Program-made: the position numbers and the translations under genes | Notes under the pieces: model-generated | Database searches by the model: none | What the model was told of the DNA's origin: nothing | The model's input: the letters and a program-made list of their open reading frames with translations, nothing else | From: BOG-908 sp964242115 | GTDB taxonomy: Bacteria > Pseudomonadota > Alphaproteobacteria > Acetobacterales > Acetobacteraceae | DNA: 64,000 bases | Reading direction: 5' to 3' | Assembly (NCBI GenBank): GCA_964242115.1 | Contig: CAXSZX010000006.1 | Span: forward strand, 62,001 to 126,000 | Shown here: in pieces, positions 44,773-55,300 of the stretch | Layout: each line of letters opens with the position of its first letter | Position numbering within the stretch: the stretch's first letter is position 1

Positions 44773-47043
44773 TTTCCGCTCACCCTGGCCATGCTGGGCG
44801 TGTTCGCCTGTAGCCATGCGCTGGCGCAAACGCGCGTGCCGCCACAGCATTTCCCGACCGTGGACATGAACAAGCAGCCGGTCACCGGCAACCAGCCGGT
44901 GACGTTCCAGGCCGACAGCGTCACCTACGACAAGGTGCACGGGCTGGTCACCGCGGACGGCCACGTGGAAGCCTGGCAGAACGACCACGTGCTGCGCGCG
45001 GATCGCGTGACGTTCGACCGCAACACCAACGTTGCCGCTGCCTACGGACACGTCGTCATCGTCGAGCCGGACGGTCAGGTGCTGTTCGCCGACTATGCCG
45101 AGCTGGGCTCGGGCATGCGCAACGGCGTGCTGACCGCGATGCGCGCGATCATGCAGGAAAACGCCAAGATGGCGTCCAACGGCGCGCGGCGTACCGACGG
45201 CAAGCTCAACATCCTCAGCCGCGGCGTGTATTCGACGTGCGACGTCTGCGCCAAGCACCCGGACTACGCGCCGCTGTGGGAGATACGCGCCAGCACCATC
45301 GTGCAGGACCTCGAGCACAAGCGCATCGAGTATCAGAACGCCTATTTGGACGCCTACGGGTTCCCGGTGTTCTACCTGCCGTATTTCTCGACGTCCGACC
45401 CTTCGGTAAAGCGTCAGACCGGGCTGCTCACGCCCAGCATCGGCGCGCACGACGAGTACCTCGGCACCTTCATCCGCGTGCCGTACTACATCGTGCTGGA
45501 CAATCAGTCGGACCTGACGGTGACGGCCACCGAAGGCACGTTGCAGGGCCCGCAGGTGGAAACGCTGTACAACCGCGTCTTCAACTTCGGCGACCTCCGG
45601 CTGGACGGCGCGGTGGCGCGCGACGAGGGCGTTACCGGCGGCTACTTCTTCGGCCGCGGACTGTTCAACTTCAACGACACGTGGCGCTACGGTTTCAACG
45701 TGAACCTGGCCAGTTCGGTGGCATACCTGCGCGACTTCCAGGTGCCCGGTTACGGCACCAACGTGCTGACCAGCAGCGCATTCATCGAGGGCTTCGGCGT
45801 CGGCTCGTACGCCAAGGTGGACGTGATCTCGTTCCAGGGCCTCAACGCCACCATCGACCAGAGCCTGCTGCCCTACGTGCTGCCGCGCTACCAATACAGC
45901 TACTTCGGCGAGCCGGACCTGCTCGGCGGACGGGTTAGTTTCGATGCCACCACCTACAACATTCTGCGCAACGTCGGCACCAACGACCAGCAATTCAACG
46001 CCAAGCTGGAGTGGGACCGCTCGTTCGCCGGCGCCCTGGGCGACCAGTGGCTGCTGACCGCCCAGGGCCTCGGCAACGCCTATAGCGCCAACGTGCTGAA
46101 CGGCCAGCCGAGCTACCAGGACGAGAACGTCGCCCGCGGCGTGCACGGTCAGGGCCAGGTGGCGCTGCGGCTGAACTGGCCGTTCGTGCGCGCATCCGGC
46201 AAGTCCGCCTACCAGGTGATCGAGCCGATTCTGCAGGTGATCGCCGCACCGCAGAGCGGCAACAGCGTGCGCGACAAGATCCCCAACGAGGACAGCCTGG
46301 ACTACGAGTTCACCGACGCCACCCTGTTCGCGCTCAACCGGTTCGGCGGCTACGACCGCTACGACGGCGGCGTGCGGGTGAACGCGGCGTTGCGGGCCGA
46401 ATGGGTGTTTTCCGGCGCCCAGAAGCTGGAAGGCCTGATCGGCGCCTCCTACCAGGAGCACACCGACCACAACCTGAACCCGGAGTTCCAGCCCTATAAC
46501 GGTTTCGAGACCGGCGACCACCTCTCCGACCTGGTCGGCCGGCTGGCCTACTACCCCAACAAGTTCATCGATTTCGAGGCCAAGACCCGTATCGATCACG
46601 ACAACGGCGACGTGAAGTTCGTCGACGCCATCACCGGCGTCGGCGTTCCCATCGCGCGCTTTTCGTTCGGCTACATCTACAGCGCCAACAACCCGTATCT
46701 GCTATACCTGAACAACTACAACCTGCGCGACACGTTCATCTACAACAACACGCCGGCGCTCATCGACGGCCTGCCGCCCAACTACTTCACGCCTCGGCAG
46801 GAGCTGACGGCCAACTTCTCGACGCATTTCGGCGGCTACACCATCGCCGTCAACGGCCGGCAGAACCTCGGCAACGGCCAGCCGGTCTCCGCCGGCGTCG
46901 AGGGGAAGTGGGAAAACGAGTGCCTGATCTTCGACATCTTCGCCAACCGCCGCTTCACCTCGATTGCCGGCGACAATGGTGATACGACCGTGGTGTTCAC
47001 GCTGACGCTAAAATCTCTCGGCGGTCTCGGGGTGAACGGCTGA
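44737..47043 (+). CDS. lptD: LPS assembly protein LptD, signal peptide partly encoded by a repeat
   Basis: Outer-membrane LPS translocon. The mature protein has the N-terminal LptA-like domain (VTFQADSVTYDKVHGLVTAD, residues near 50-75), the conserved cysteine motif YSTCDVCAKHPDYAPLW, WEIRASTIVQDLEHKRIEYQ, then the 26-strand barrel with FPVFYLPYFSTSDPSVKRQT. TTG 44737 gives a credible signal peptide of about 30 residues (MLLFFRKEGLAFF then LTLAMLGVFACSHALAQ), preceded by AGGGATGAAAG; ATG 44791 would leave only about 13 residues. The first 12 or so residues from TTG are repeat HR24 sequence. Confidence 0.9.
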   Translation: MLLFFRKEGLAFFPLTLAMLGVFACSHALAQTRVPPQHFPTVDMNKQPVTGNQPVTFQADSVTYDKVHGLVTADGHVEAWQNDHVLRADRVTFDRNTNVAAAYGHVVIVEPDGQVLFADYAELGSGMRNGVLTAMRAIMQENAKMASNGARRTDGKLNILSRGVYSTCDVCAKHPDYAPLWEIRASTIVQDLEHKRIEYQNAYLDAYGFPVFYLPYFSTSDPSVKRQTGLLTPSIGAHDEYLGTFIRVPYYIVLDNQSDLTVTATEGTLQGPQVETLYNRVFNFGDLRLDGAVARDEGVTGGYFFGRGLFNFNDTWRYGFNVNLASSVAYLRDFQVPGYGTNVLTSSAFIEGFGVGSYAKVDVISFQGLNATIDQSLLPYVLPRYQYSYFGEPDLLGGRVSFDATTYNILRNVGTNDQQFNAKLEWDRSFAGALGDQWLLTAQGLGNAYSANVLNGQPSYQDENVARGVHGQGQVALRLNWPFVRASGKSAYQVIEPILQVIAAPQSGNSVRDKIPNEDSLDYEFTDATLFALNRFGGYDRYDGGVRVNAALRAEWVFSGAQKLEGLIGASYQEHTDHNLNPEFQPYNGFETGDHLSDLVGRLAYYPNKFIDFEAKTRIDHDNGDVKFVDAITGVGVPIARFSFGYIYSANNPYLLYLNNYNLRDTFIYNNTPALIDGLPPNYFTPRQELTANFSTHFGGYTIAVNGRQNLGNGQPVSAGVEGKWENECLIFDIFANRRFTSIAGDNGDTTVVFTLTLKSLGGLGVNG

Positions 47044-47085
47044 TTGTGTGCCCGGGCTGATCCGGGTGGTTTGAAAGGCTTGCCG

Positions 47086-48390
47086 ATGCGACCGATGCTC
47101 CTGTGTGTCCTGCTCGCGGCCTGGCTGCCGGCCCACGCGGCGTCGAAGGTGGTGCCGCCCGCCTCGCCTGCTCCGGCCCAGGCAGAGCCCGAGCCGGCCG
47201 ACGGCATCATCGCGGTCGTCAACGGCGAGGTGATCACCCGCGCGGACGTGGCCAACCGCGCCCGCCTGTTCGCGCTGACCACCGGCCAGGAGGTGGCGCC
47301 GCAGACGCTGCATCTGTTGCGCCCGCAGATCACCCGCCAGTTGATCGACGACAAGCTGCGCATGCAGGAGATCCAGCGCCGCAAGATCGCCGTACCCGAC
47401 GTGGACGTCGCCAACGCCATCCACGACATCGAGCGCCGCAACCACCTGCCGGCGGGCGGCCTGCTGTCCAAGCTGAGCGGGCAGGGCGTCACCCCGTCCA
47501 CGCTGATCGCCCAGATCCGCACCCAACTCGGCTGGACCCGCGTGCTGCGCCAGGAACTGGCCGAACGCGGCCGGATCAACGCCACCGAGGTGGACGAGCA
47601 GGAGAAGATCTTCCGCCGCGACCAGGGCAAGCCGCAGTACCGGCTGGGCGAGATATTCGTGGCCTCCGAGGACCCGGCCCACCTCAACGATGCCAAGCAC
47701 TTCGCCGACACCGTTATTCAGGAGCTGCGCTCCGGTGCGCCGTTCGGCATCGTTGCCGCCGAGTTCAGCCAAAGCCAGACCGCGCTGGAAGGCGGCGAGC
47801 TGGGCTGGGTGCGGCCCGACCAGCTCGACCCGACGGTCGCCAACCTGGTCTCGCAGATGCCGGTGGGTGCGGTCAGCAACCCGGTGCGCGTGCCCGGCGG
47901 GTTCGACGTGGTGACGCTGCAGGAGAAGCGGCTGGTGGGCACGGACCTTGCCACCGTGCTCAGCCTGCGCCAGGCATTCTATCCGTTTCCCACGCCGCTC
48001 GACCCAGCAAACCCCACGCCGGAGCAGCGCAAGGCGCTGATCGACGGCCAGGGATTGTCCAAGACCGCGCATAGCTGCGCCGACATCGAGGCGGCCAACA
48101 AGGCTGCCAACTCGCCGCGCACCGCCGACCCCGGCGCCGTTCGGCTAGACCGGCTCACCGGCCCGATGCAGACCCTGCTGGGCGGTCTGCCGGAGGGGCA
48201 GGCCAGCAAGGCGCTGGTGACCAACGACGGCATCCTGGTGGTGATGATCTGCAAGCGCGAGCAGAAGAACCTGGCGGCACAGACCCGTGAGGACATCACC
48301 AACCAGCTGTTCGAGGAGCGGGTGGAGCTGGCCAGTCGGCAGTTGCAGCAGGACCTTAAGCGGCGGGCGCTTATCGACCAGAGAAGTTAA
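47086..48390 (+). CDS. surA: Periplasmic chaperone/peptidylprolyl isomerase SurA
   Basis: Chaperone for outer-membrane proteins including LptD. 434 residues from ATG 47086 (GAAAGG upstream). Signal peptide MRPMLLCVLLAAWLPAHAAS, N-terminal SurA domain (GIIAVVNGEVITRADVANRA), parvulin domain YRLGEIFVAS through EGGELGWVRPDQLDP and VRVPGGFDVVTLQEKR, and a C-terminal helix. It follows lptD by 42 nt without a repeat, as in most alphaproteobacteria. Confidence 0.95.
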   Translation: MRPMLLCVLLAAWLPAHAASKVVPPASPAPAQAEPEPADGIIAVVNGEVITRADVANRARLFALTTGQEVAPQTLHLLRPQITRQLIDDKLRMQEIQRRKIAVPDVDVANAIHDIERRNHLPAGGLLSKLSGQGVTPSTLIAQIRTQLGWTRVLRQELAERGRINATEVDEQEKIFRRDQGKPQYRLGEIFVASEDPAHLNDAKHFADTVIQELRSGAPFGIVAAEFSQSQTALEGGELGWVRPDQLDPTVANLVSQMPVGAVSNPVRVPGGFDVVTLQEKRLVGTDLATVLSLRQAFYPFPTPLDPANPTPEQRKALIDGQGLSKTAHSCADIEAANKAANSPRTADPGAVRLDRLTGPMQTLLGGLPEGQASKALVTNDGILVVMICKREQKNLAAQTREDITNQLFEERVELASRQLQQDLKRRALIDQRS

Positions 48391-48520
48391 ACAAGGAAGG
48401 CCTTCTTTTTCGAGAAGAAGCAGAAAGCTTGCTTTCGCTGTCGCGGCTCTCTCCGGTGAGCGAGCGACAGCGGAAGCAAAGTTTTTTGTTCTTTTTTGAT
48501 GAAAGAACCGCTTGCCTTGC
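48388..48520 (+). repeat. Hairpin repeat HR25 (B to A, centre I)
   Basis: Begins at the surA stop (TTAAACAAGGAAGGCC). Symmetric centre TTTCGCTGTCGCGG with CGAGCGACAGCGGAA. The A arm is slightly altered (GTTCTTTTTTGATGAAAGAACC). Confidence 0.9.
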
Positions 48521-48642
48521 CTTTGTCTTACCCCTGAGACCCAAAGCCCTTTTGCCCTTGAGAGAGATCGCCGTTACCAAAAAAACAGACAAAACGACTC
48601 GGGAGGCCTTTTCGGCGCCGAGATAAAATTCTACAACCGATA

Positions 48643-49125
48643 GTGGCGTCGTCGCACAATCTGGCGGGGAATTTGTCTTACGCGCGCGATTTCGGGGTTT
48701 CTGCCAGCGCTGTCTATGCCAGCCTCTGGTTGAGGCTCGCCGCGCTGATGATCGACGCCGCGGTGCTTTGGGCCGTGGTGGCTGGTTTGCACGTCACGTT
48801 CAATTGGATTGTCGCTTCCGGCCAGATGCAGCCGGACGACCGCGACGTGCTGCTGCGGCTATCCGGCCCGTTCGTGGCGGTGTGGTATTTCTGCGCGTTT
48901 GAAGGCGGCATGGGGGCGACCCCGGGCAAGATCATGCTGATGCTGCAGGTGCAGGGGGACGACAACTGTCCGGTCGGCCTGCGGCGCGCGGTCTGCCGCA
49001 ACGTCTTCAAGGCGGCGTCCGTGCTGGTGTTCGGCATCGGCCTGGTGATGCCGTGCTGGACGCGGCGGCGCCAGGCGCTGCACGACATGCTAGCGAGGTG
49101 CGTTGTCGTGCGGACGGGTGGCTAG
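48643..49125 (+). CDS. RDD family membrane protein
   Basis: 160 residues from GTG 48643. RDD domain: WLRLAALMIDAAVLWAVVAG (Arg and Asp in the first helix), a second helix FVAVWYFCAFEG, then MGATPGKIMLMLQVQGDD and a third helix. Role unknown; some RDD proteins act in ion transport. About 120 nt upstream (48521-48642) hold no recognised element. Confidence 0.8.
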   Translation: MASSHNLAGNLSYARDFGVSASAVYASLWLRLAALMIDAAVLWAVVAGLHVTFNWIVASGQMQPDDRDVLLRLSGPFVAVWYFCAFEGGMGATPGKIMLMLQVQGDDNCPVGLRRAVCRNVFKAASVLVFGIGLVMPCWTRRRQALHDMLARCVVVRTGG

Positions 49126-49167
49126 GACCGCTTTGTATCGACGGACTTGCAGTTCGATCGATGATAG

Positions 49168-49278
49168 GCAGGGCAAAACTTTTGTCTCCTTGAACGCGCG
49201 CTGCATAACCTTCGCGACAGCAGGGTAAAAAGTTTTTTGCTGCTTTTTTTTCGAAAAGGCAGGCCTTGCTTCCTTGCT
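49168..49278 (-). repeat. Hairpin repeat HR26 (centre II, B-variant arm)
   Basis: The A hairpin is deleted: GGCAGGGCAAAACTTTTGTC runs straight into the centre. The B arm is the CTGC/GCAG type and ends GGCAGGCCTTGCTTCC. Confidence 0.85.
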
Positions 49279-49309
49279 ACGCTTTCGAGCCATGGGATCG
49301 CCCATATGT

Positions 49310-49373
49310 CCGGCGAGCCTGCGACAGCGGAGTGAGAGGCTTCGGTTCTTTTTGCAAAAAGAACCGCTTGAGC
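49310..49373 (+). repeat. Hairpin repeat HR27 (A-half fragment)
   Basis: CGGCGAGCCTGCGACAGCGGAG (the right side of centre I) followed by a short A hairpin (GGTTCTTTTTGCAAAAAGAACC) and GCTTG. Confidence 0.75.
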
Positions 49374-49477
49374 GCCCCGGCCCACATAACCAAATCTACG
49401 CCCGAACAAGGATGCCGCGTCGCCTATCGAGGGACGTGGCGCCTCCGTCGCCTGATCGATAGGGACCCGACCGCACC

Positions 49478-52057
<2,580 letters not shown>

Positions 52058-52060
<3 letters not shown>

Positions 52061-52196
52061 GCAAGCAAGGCCTTCTTTTTTGGAAAAAAAGAAGCAAAAA
52101 ACTTTTGTTCCTGGGCGTGCGCTTTGAGGACTTTCCGCGACACCGCTCACAAAAGTCGTTTGCTTCTTTCTTCAAAAAAGAAGGCCTTGCTTGCGC
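52058..52196. repeat. Hairpin repeat HR28 (B arms at both ends)
   Basis: Left GTAAGCAAGCAAGGCCTTC and right GAAGGCCTTGCTTGC are both B arms, so the copy is symmetric and may be a recombinant of two elements. Centre II. It supplies the clpB TAA and ends 2 nt before the next ATG. Confidence 0.88.
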
Positions 52197-52197
52197 A

Positions 52198-52400
52198 ATG
52201 CCCAAAGATACCCCAACCCAAGCCGCCACCGTCGCCCGCGTGGTGCACGACTTCAAGCAGGCCTCGAAGCGGCCGGCCAGAAAGTCCGAAACCCGCGCCA
52301 TGCGATGGCTATCGGCCTGTCCGAAGCCGATCTCGTGACGCGGCGCCACAGCAGAGTAGCCGCGCCAACGCCTGGGCGGAAAGCCACGTCACCAAGGCAG
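52198..52400 (+). pseudogene. DUF6496-like small protein, frameshifted
   Basis: From ATG 52198 one frame reads MPKDTPTQAATVARVVHDFKQ, and another frame continues GLEAAGQKVRNPRHAMAIGL then SEADLV, the conserved end of DUF6496 proteins. A single missing G after the FKQ codons (near 52260) would join them. As written, the first frame ends at 52338 after 46 codons with an unrelated tail. Normal members are 55-90 residues, basic, with unknown function. Confidence 0.6.
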
Positions 52401-52528
52401 ATATACCGCATCAGGCAGCGTGGCGCGGCCTCAAGGGACGCTCTCGCACCCTGGCAAATCGAGGCTGAGCTACCAAATCTTAGTCACTCAGGGTGCGTGC
52501 GGCGCCCCGCTTGGAAAGACTGCATCCC

Positions 52529-53020
52529 ATGCGCCTCGCCGCGACCATCCTCGCCGTGCTCGCTATCGCACCGGCCCGGGCCGAGGGCCTTGTCAACCGG
52601 TCCGACGCAGGGCTCTACGACGTGTCCGCGGTGCAGCACTTGCCAGATGCAGGCTCCGTCAACGGTAGCCACGTCGTCGCGAACGGCCGCCTGATTGAAC
52701 ACGCAACACACATCTGCCCGAAGCTCGGCACCGCCTTCGGCGTGAAGTTCACCCTATCGGCTGCGGCCGGCGTGGATGCGTTGCCGGTGACGCTCGGCAT
52801 CGAACACCCGCCGATGACCAATTACGCCGGCCAGAACCAGACTGCCGACACCTTCCGGGGAAGCCTGAAGGCCGGCACGCCTTTCCTGTCGTTTTGGGTC
52901 TTCGAGTCTCAGGCGGAGCTCAAGCCGGGACGCTGGCATTTCATCCTCAGTCACGGCGGCGTGCTCCTCCTCGACCAGCCGTTTGACGTAGATGTCACCT
53001 GCCAGAAGCTGGTTTCCTAA
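52529..53020 (+). CDS. Secreted DUF3859-like protein
   Basis: 163 residues from ATG 52529. Sec signal peptide MRLAATILAVLAIAPARAEG, then a beta-rich domain: GLYDVSAVQHLPDAGSVNG, HICPKLGTAFGVKFTLSAAA, LGIEHPPMTN and a terminal WHFILSHGGVLLLDQPFDV. This is the layout of DUF3859 (extracytoplasmic, unknown role). Two cysteines (HICPK and VTCQK) could form a disulfide. Confidence 0.7.
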   Translation: MRLAATILAVLAIAPARAEGLVNRSDAGLYDVSAVQHLPDAGSVNGSHVVANGRLIEHATHICPKLGTAFGVKFTLSAAAGVDALPVTLGIEHPPMTNYAGQNQTADTFRGSLKAGTPFLSFWVFESQAELKPGRWHFILSHGGVLLLDQPFDVDVTCQKLVS

Positions 53021-53085
53021 CAGCCGGGCGGGAACAGCTGCCACGGCAAGCGTGTTGCGCTCCTGACAGCAACGGAGCCCAAGTC

Positions 53086-53604
53086 ATGGCCTCAACCGCC
53101 GAGAAGACCGACCCGAAACTTTGGGACAAGGTGAAGCACGAGGTGACCGAGGGCGACCGCGGCGGCAAGCCCGGCCAATGGTCCGCGCGTAAGGCGCAAC
53201 TCGCCGTGCACGACTACAAGGCAGAAGGCGGCGGCTACAAGGGACCCAAGACCGAGGACAACCACCTGCACCAGTGGACCGAGGAAAAGTGGGGCACCAA
53301 GTCCGGAGAACCGTCGAAGGACACCGGCGAACGCTATTTGCCAGAGCAGGCGCGGGCCCACCTGACCAACGAGGAGTACGCCCGCACCACGGCGAAAAAG
53401 CGGGCCGACACGCGTGCCGGCAAGCAGTTCTCCGCCCAGCCGCGCGACGTCGCCCGCAAGACAGCGCAGGACCGCGATACCGGCCACGCACCCGAGAAGC
53501 TTGAGAGCCTGACACGTGCCGAGCTGATGCAGCGCGCCGCGGCCGCGAACATTGCTGGACGCTCGCGGATGAAAAAGGCCGAGCTGGTCAAAGCGCTGGG
53601 CTGA
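53086..53604 (+). CDS. DUF5872 protein with C-terminal Rho-N/SAP-like segment
   Basis: 172 residues, very hydrophilic and basic. The N-terminal region DPKLWDKVKHEVTEGDRGGK, GQWSARKAQLA, HQWTEEKWGTKSG and RYLPEQARAHLTNEEY matches the DUF5872 pattern; the end LTRAELMQRAAAANIAGRSR and MKKAELVKAL is a Rho-N/SAP-like helix pair, suggesting nucleic-acid contact. Stop and next start overlap (TGATG). Confidence 0.75.
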   Translation: MASTAEKTDPKLWDKVKHEVTEGDRGGKPGQWSARKAQLAVHDYKAEGGGYKGPKTEDNHLHQWTEEKWGTKSGEPSKDTGERYLPEQARAHLTNEEYARTTAKKRADTRAGKQFSAQPRDVARKTAQDRDTGHAPEKLESLTRAELMQRAAAANIAGRSRMKKAELVKALG

Positions 53605-53978
53605 TGACGACGCACGAGTTTTCCGACGCGGACCGGAAGGAGCTTCGCGATGAATTCGCCAAGCTCGTGAACATGACACAAGCGGCGCTGCGTCACTGGT
53701 TGCAAAGCGAGGACAGCCGCAGCGTCGGGATGACCACGCAGGGCGAGCGTGTTACCTCACCCGATCAGCATGAATCTGTCGGCCACCACATGGGCGAACG
53801 CATCCTGCAAATCCGCGCCGGCAAGCAGGCCGATCTTACGGATGACGACTATGCCGACATGCGCAAGGTGATCGGCTACGTCCACCGTCACTCGGCGCAG
53901 CGTCCGGACGGCGACGTTACCAATACGCGGTGGCGGCATTCGCTGATGAATTGGGGGCACGATCCGGCGAAAGAGTAA
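53604..53978 (+). CDS. DUF3140 protein
   Basis: 124 residues; MTQAALRHWLQSEDSRSVGM, GHHMGERILQIRAGKQADLT and DDYADMRKVIGYVHRHSAQR with RWRHSLMNWGHDP identify DUF3140. Function unknown; such proteins often travel with DUF5872-like genes, as here. The stop TAA begins repeat HR29. Confidence 0.82.
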   Translation: MTTHEFSDADRKELRDEFAKLVNMTQAALRHWLQSEDSRSVGMTTQGERVTSPDQHESVGHHMGERILQIRAGKQADLTDDDYADMRKVIGYVHRHSAQRPDGDVTNTRWRHSLMNWGHDPAKE

Positions 53979-54110
53979 GCGAGGCCTTCTTCTTCGAGAA
54001 GAAGCAAAAAGCTTTTATTGCAGCTGTCGCGGTTCTCTCCGGCAAGAACGCGATAGCGGAGACAAGAGTTTTTTGGTTCTTTTTTTCAAAAAAGAATCGC
54101 TTCGCTTGCT
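53976..54110 (+). repeat. Hairpin repeat HR29 (B to A, centre I)
   Basis: GTAAGCGAGGCC at the left gives the DUF3140 stop. The A arm encodes the last residues and the TGA stop of mobA on the minus strand, so one element terminates both convergent genes. Confidence 0.92.
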
Positions 54111-54661
54111 GCCGCCAGGTCAGCCGGCGTGTTGATGTTGCGAAACGGATCGGGCGCATCCTCGAACCACACCGAACGCATGCCGATCAACTCGCCGAAC
54201 GCGCGCACCCGCCCCGATGTCTGTGCCGCCAGCCACCGCGCCAGCGTCTGCCGGCACGCAACAGGCCAAACTGCCACGAGCGGATGAACGGCAGCGGCGT
54301 TCTGCACCCACGCCGGTGCGGCGCCCAGGCGGGCTGCAAGGTTGCGCGGGATGAACGGTGTATCGCCCGGCACGCTCAGCAGGGCTTGGGCGCCGATTGC
54401 TTCGGCCCAGGCCAGCCCGCGCAGCACGCCGCCGAGCGGGCCACGCGCGGTCACCTCGTCGGCCAGCACCGGCAGGCCCAGATGTGCGTAGCGCTCGGGG
54501 TCGCCATTAGCGGAGATGGCGATGTGTCCGGCCTGTGTGGCCAGGCGCTGTAGCACGTGGTCGATGAGGGTTCGACCGCCCAGGTCGAGAAGCGGCTTGT
54601 CGCCGCCGCCCATCCGGGTCGCCTGGCCGCCGGCCAGGATCAGTGCTGCCAGGTCAGTCAT
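54086..54661 (-). CDS. mobA: Molybdenum cofactor guanylyltransferase
   Basis: Links GMP to molybdopterin to form the MGD cofactor. 191 residues from ATG 54661. Nucleotide-binding LAALILAGGQATRMGGGDKP, then GPLGGVLRGLAWAEAIGAQA and LLSVPGDTPFIPRNLA, NINTPADLAAA near the end. The final residues SEAILF come from repeat HR29. Confidence 0.93.
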   Translation of the reverse strand: MTDLAALILAGGQATRMGGGDKPLLDLGGRTLIDHVLQRLATQAGHIAISANGDPERYAHLGLPVLADEVTARGPLGGVLRGLAWAEAIGAQALLSVPGDTPFIPRNLAARLGAAPAWVQNAAAVHPLVAVWPVACRQTLARWLAAQTSGRVRAFGELIGMRSVWFEDAPDPFRNINTPADLAAASEAILF

Positions 54662-54673
54662 GGGAGACAGGCA

Positions 54674-54750
54674 TGGGGCGAACGACGGGGATCGAACCCG
54701 CGACAACCGGTACCACAAACCGGCGCTCTACCAACTGAGCTACGTCCGCC
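54674..54750 (-). tRNA. tRNA-His (GTG)
   Basis: Cloverleaf on the minus strand. Acceptor GCGGACG pairs with CGTTCGC; D arm GCTC...GAGC; anticodon stem CCGGT/ACCGG with loop TTGTGGT (anticodon GTG); T arm GCGGG-TTCGATC-CCCGT. An extra G precedes position 1 (G-1) and the discriminator is C73, and CCA is encoded (54674-54676). Confidence 0.96.
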
Positions 54751-54762
54751 ACATGCGAGCTC

Positions 54763-54791
54763 GTTTAAGGCGGCTGACGGTTCGGCGTCAA
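54763..54791 (-). promoter_or_regulatory. Candidate promoter of tRNA-His
   Basis: On the minus strand TTGACG (54786-54791), 17-nt spacer, TTAAAC (54763-54768). The start site would be about 6 nt before the tRNA 5' end. Confidence 0.45.
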
Positions 54792-54798
54792 CCGTAGC

Positions 54799-54928
54799 AA
54801 GAAAGCAAGAACTTCTTTTTGAAAAAAGAAGCAAAAACTTTTATCTCGGCTGTCGCGGACTTTGCCTGAACCGCAAACACCTAGGAGACAAAAGTTTTCG
54901 GTTCTTTCTTCAAAGAAGAATCGCTTAC
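54799..54928 (+). repeat. Hairpin repeat HR30 (B to A, centre II)
   Basis: The A arm has a shorter stem (CGGTTCTTTCTTCAAAGAAG). Its end CGCTTAC contains the TAA of the following minus-strand gene. Immediately upstream of the tRNA promoter. Confidence 0.88.
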
Positions 54929-55206
54929 TTTTTCTGATGGTGGTGAACGTTACCATCTTTATCGGTATATTCACGCGACTTCAGGTCGTCCCCGCCATGC
55001 GACGCCTCGGACTTGCTGTGCGCGCCTTCCGACTTGCTGCCCGACGCGTGCGAGCTGTGACTTGTCTCGTGGCCGTGCGCGCGCTCTGCGCTGGCTTCGG
55101 TCGTGCCCTTGGTGCGGCCGGCCTCGCGGTTCTCCTTCAGGCGACCGTCGTGCTCGGGGTCCTTGACCGTGCCCTGGTTGGAGCTGCTGTGTTCCGTGTT
55201 GGCCAT
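54925..55206 (-). CDS. Small hydrophilic Ser/His/Gly-rich protein
   Basis: 93 residues, no hydrophobic core, rich in Ser, His, Glu, Lys and Gly: HGHETSHSSHASGSKSEGAH in the middle and DKDGNVHHHQKK at the end. Probably disordered; stress-protein-like composition. ATG 55206 has CAGGGGATA upstream, a good ribosome binding site, which supports a real gene. Family not recognised. Confidence 0.65.
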   Translation of the reverse strand: MANTEHSSSNQGTVKDPEHDGRLKENREAGRTKGTTEASAERAHGHETSHSSHASGSKSEGAHSKSEASHGGDDLKSREYTDKDGNVHHHQKK

Positions 55207-55300
55207 GACTGTATCCCCTGATGGTTACCGGCCGGCTCAACTGCCGCCGTGCGAGGTAAAAGCGCGGCGCGTGCGATGGTGTCCGGTTAGGCCAGACGCT

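Larger units (their letters stand above)
49126..49477. other. clpB: Intergenic region upstream of clpB
   Basis: 352 nt with one large repeat fragment (HR26) and one smaller (HR27). No sigma-32-like promoter was recognised in 49374-49477, although clpB is usually heat-shock controlled. Confidence 0.4.

Noticed and set aside
44623..46599. 658-codon minus-strand frame opposite lptD
   Set aside because: Low-complexity His/Val/Gly shadow of lptD; LptD motifs are clear on the plus strand.
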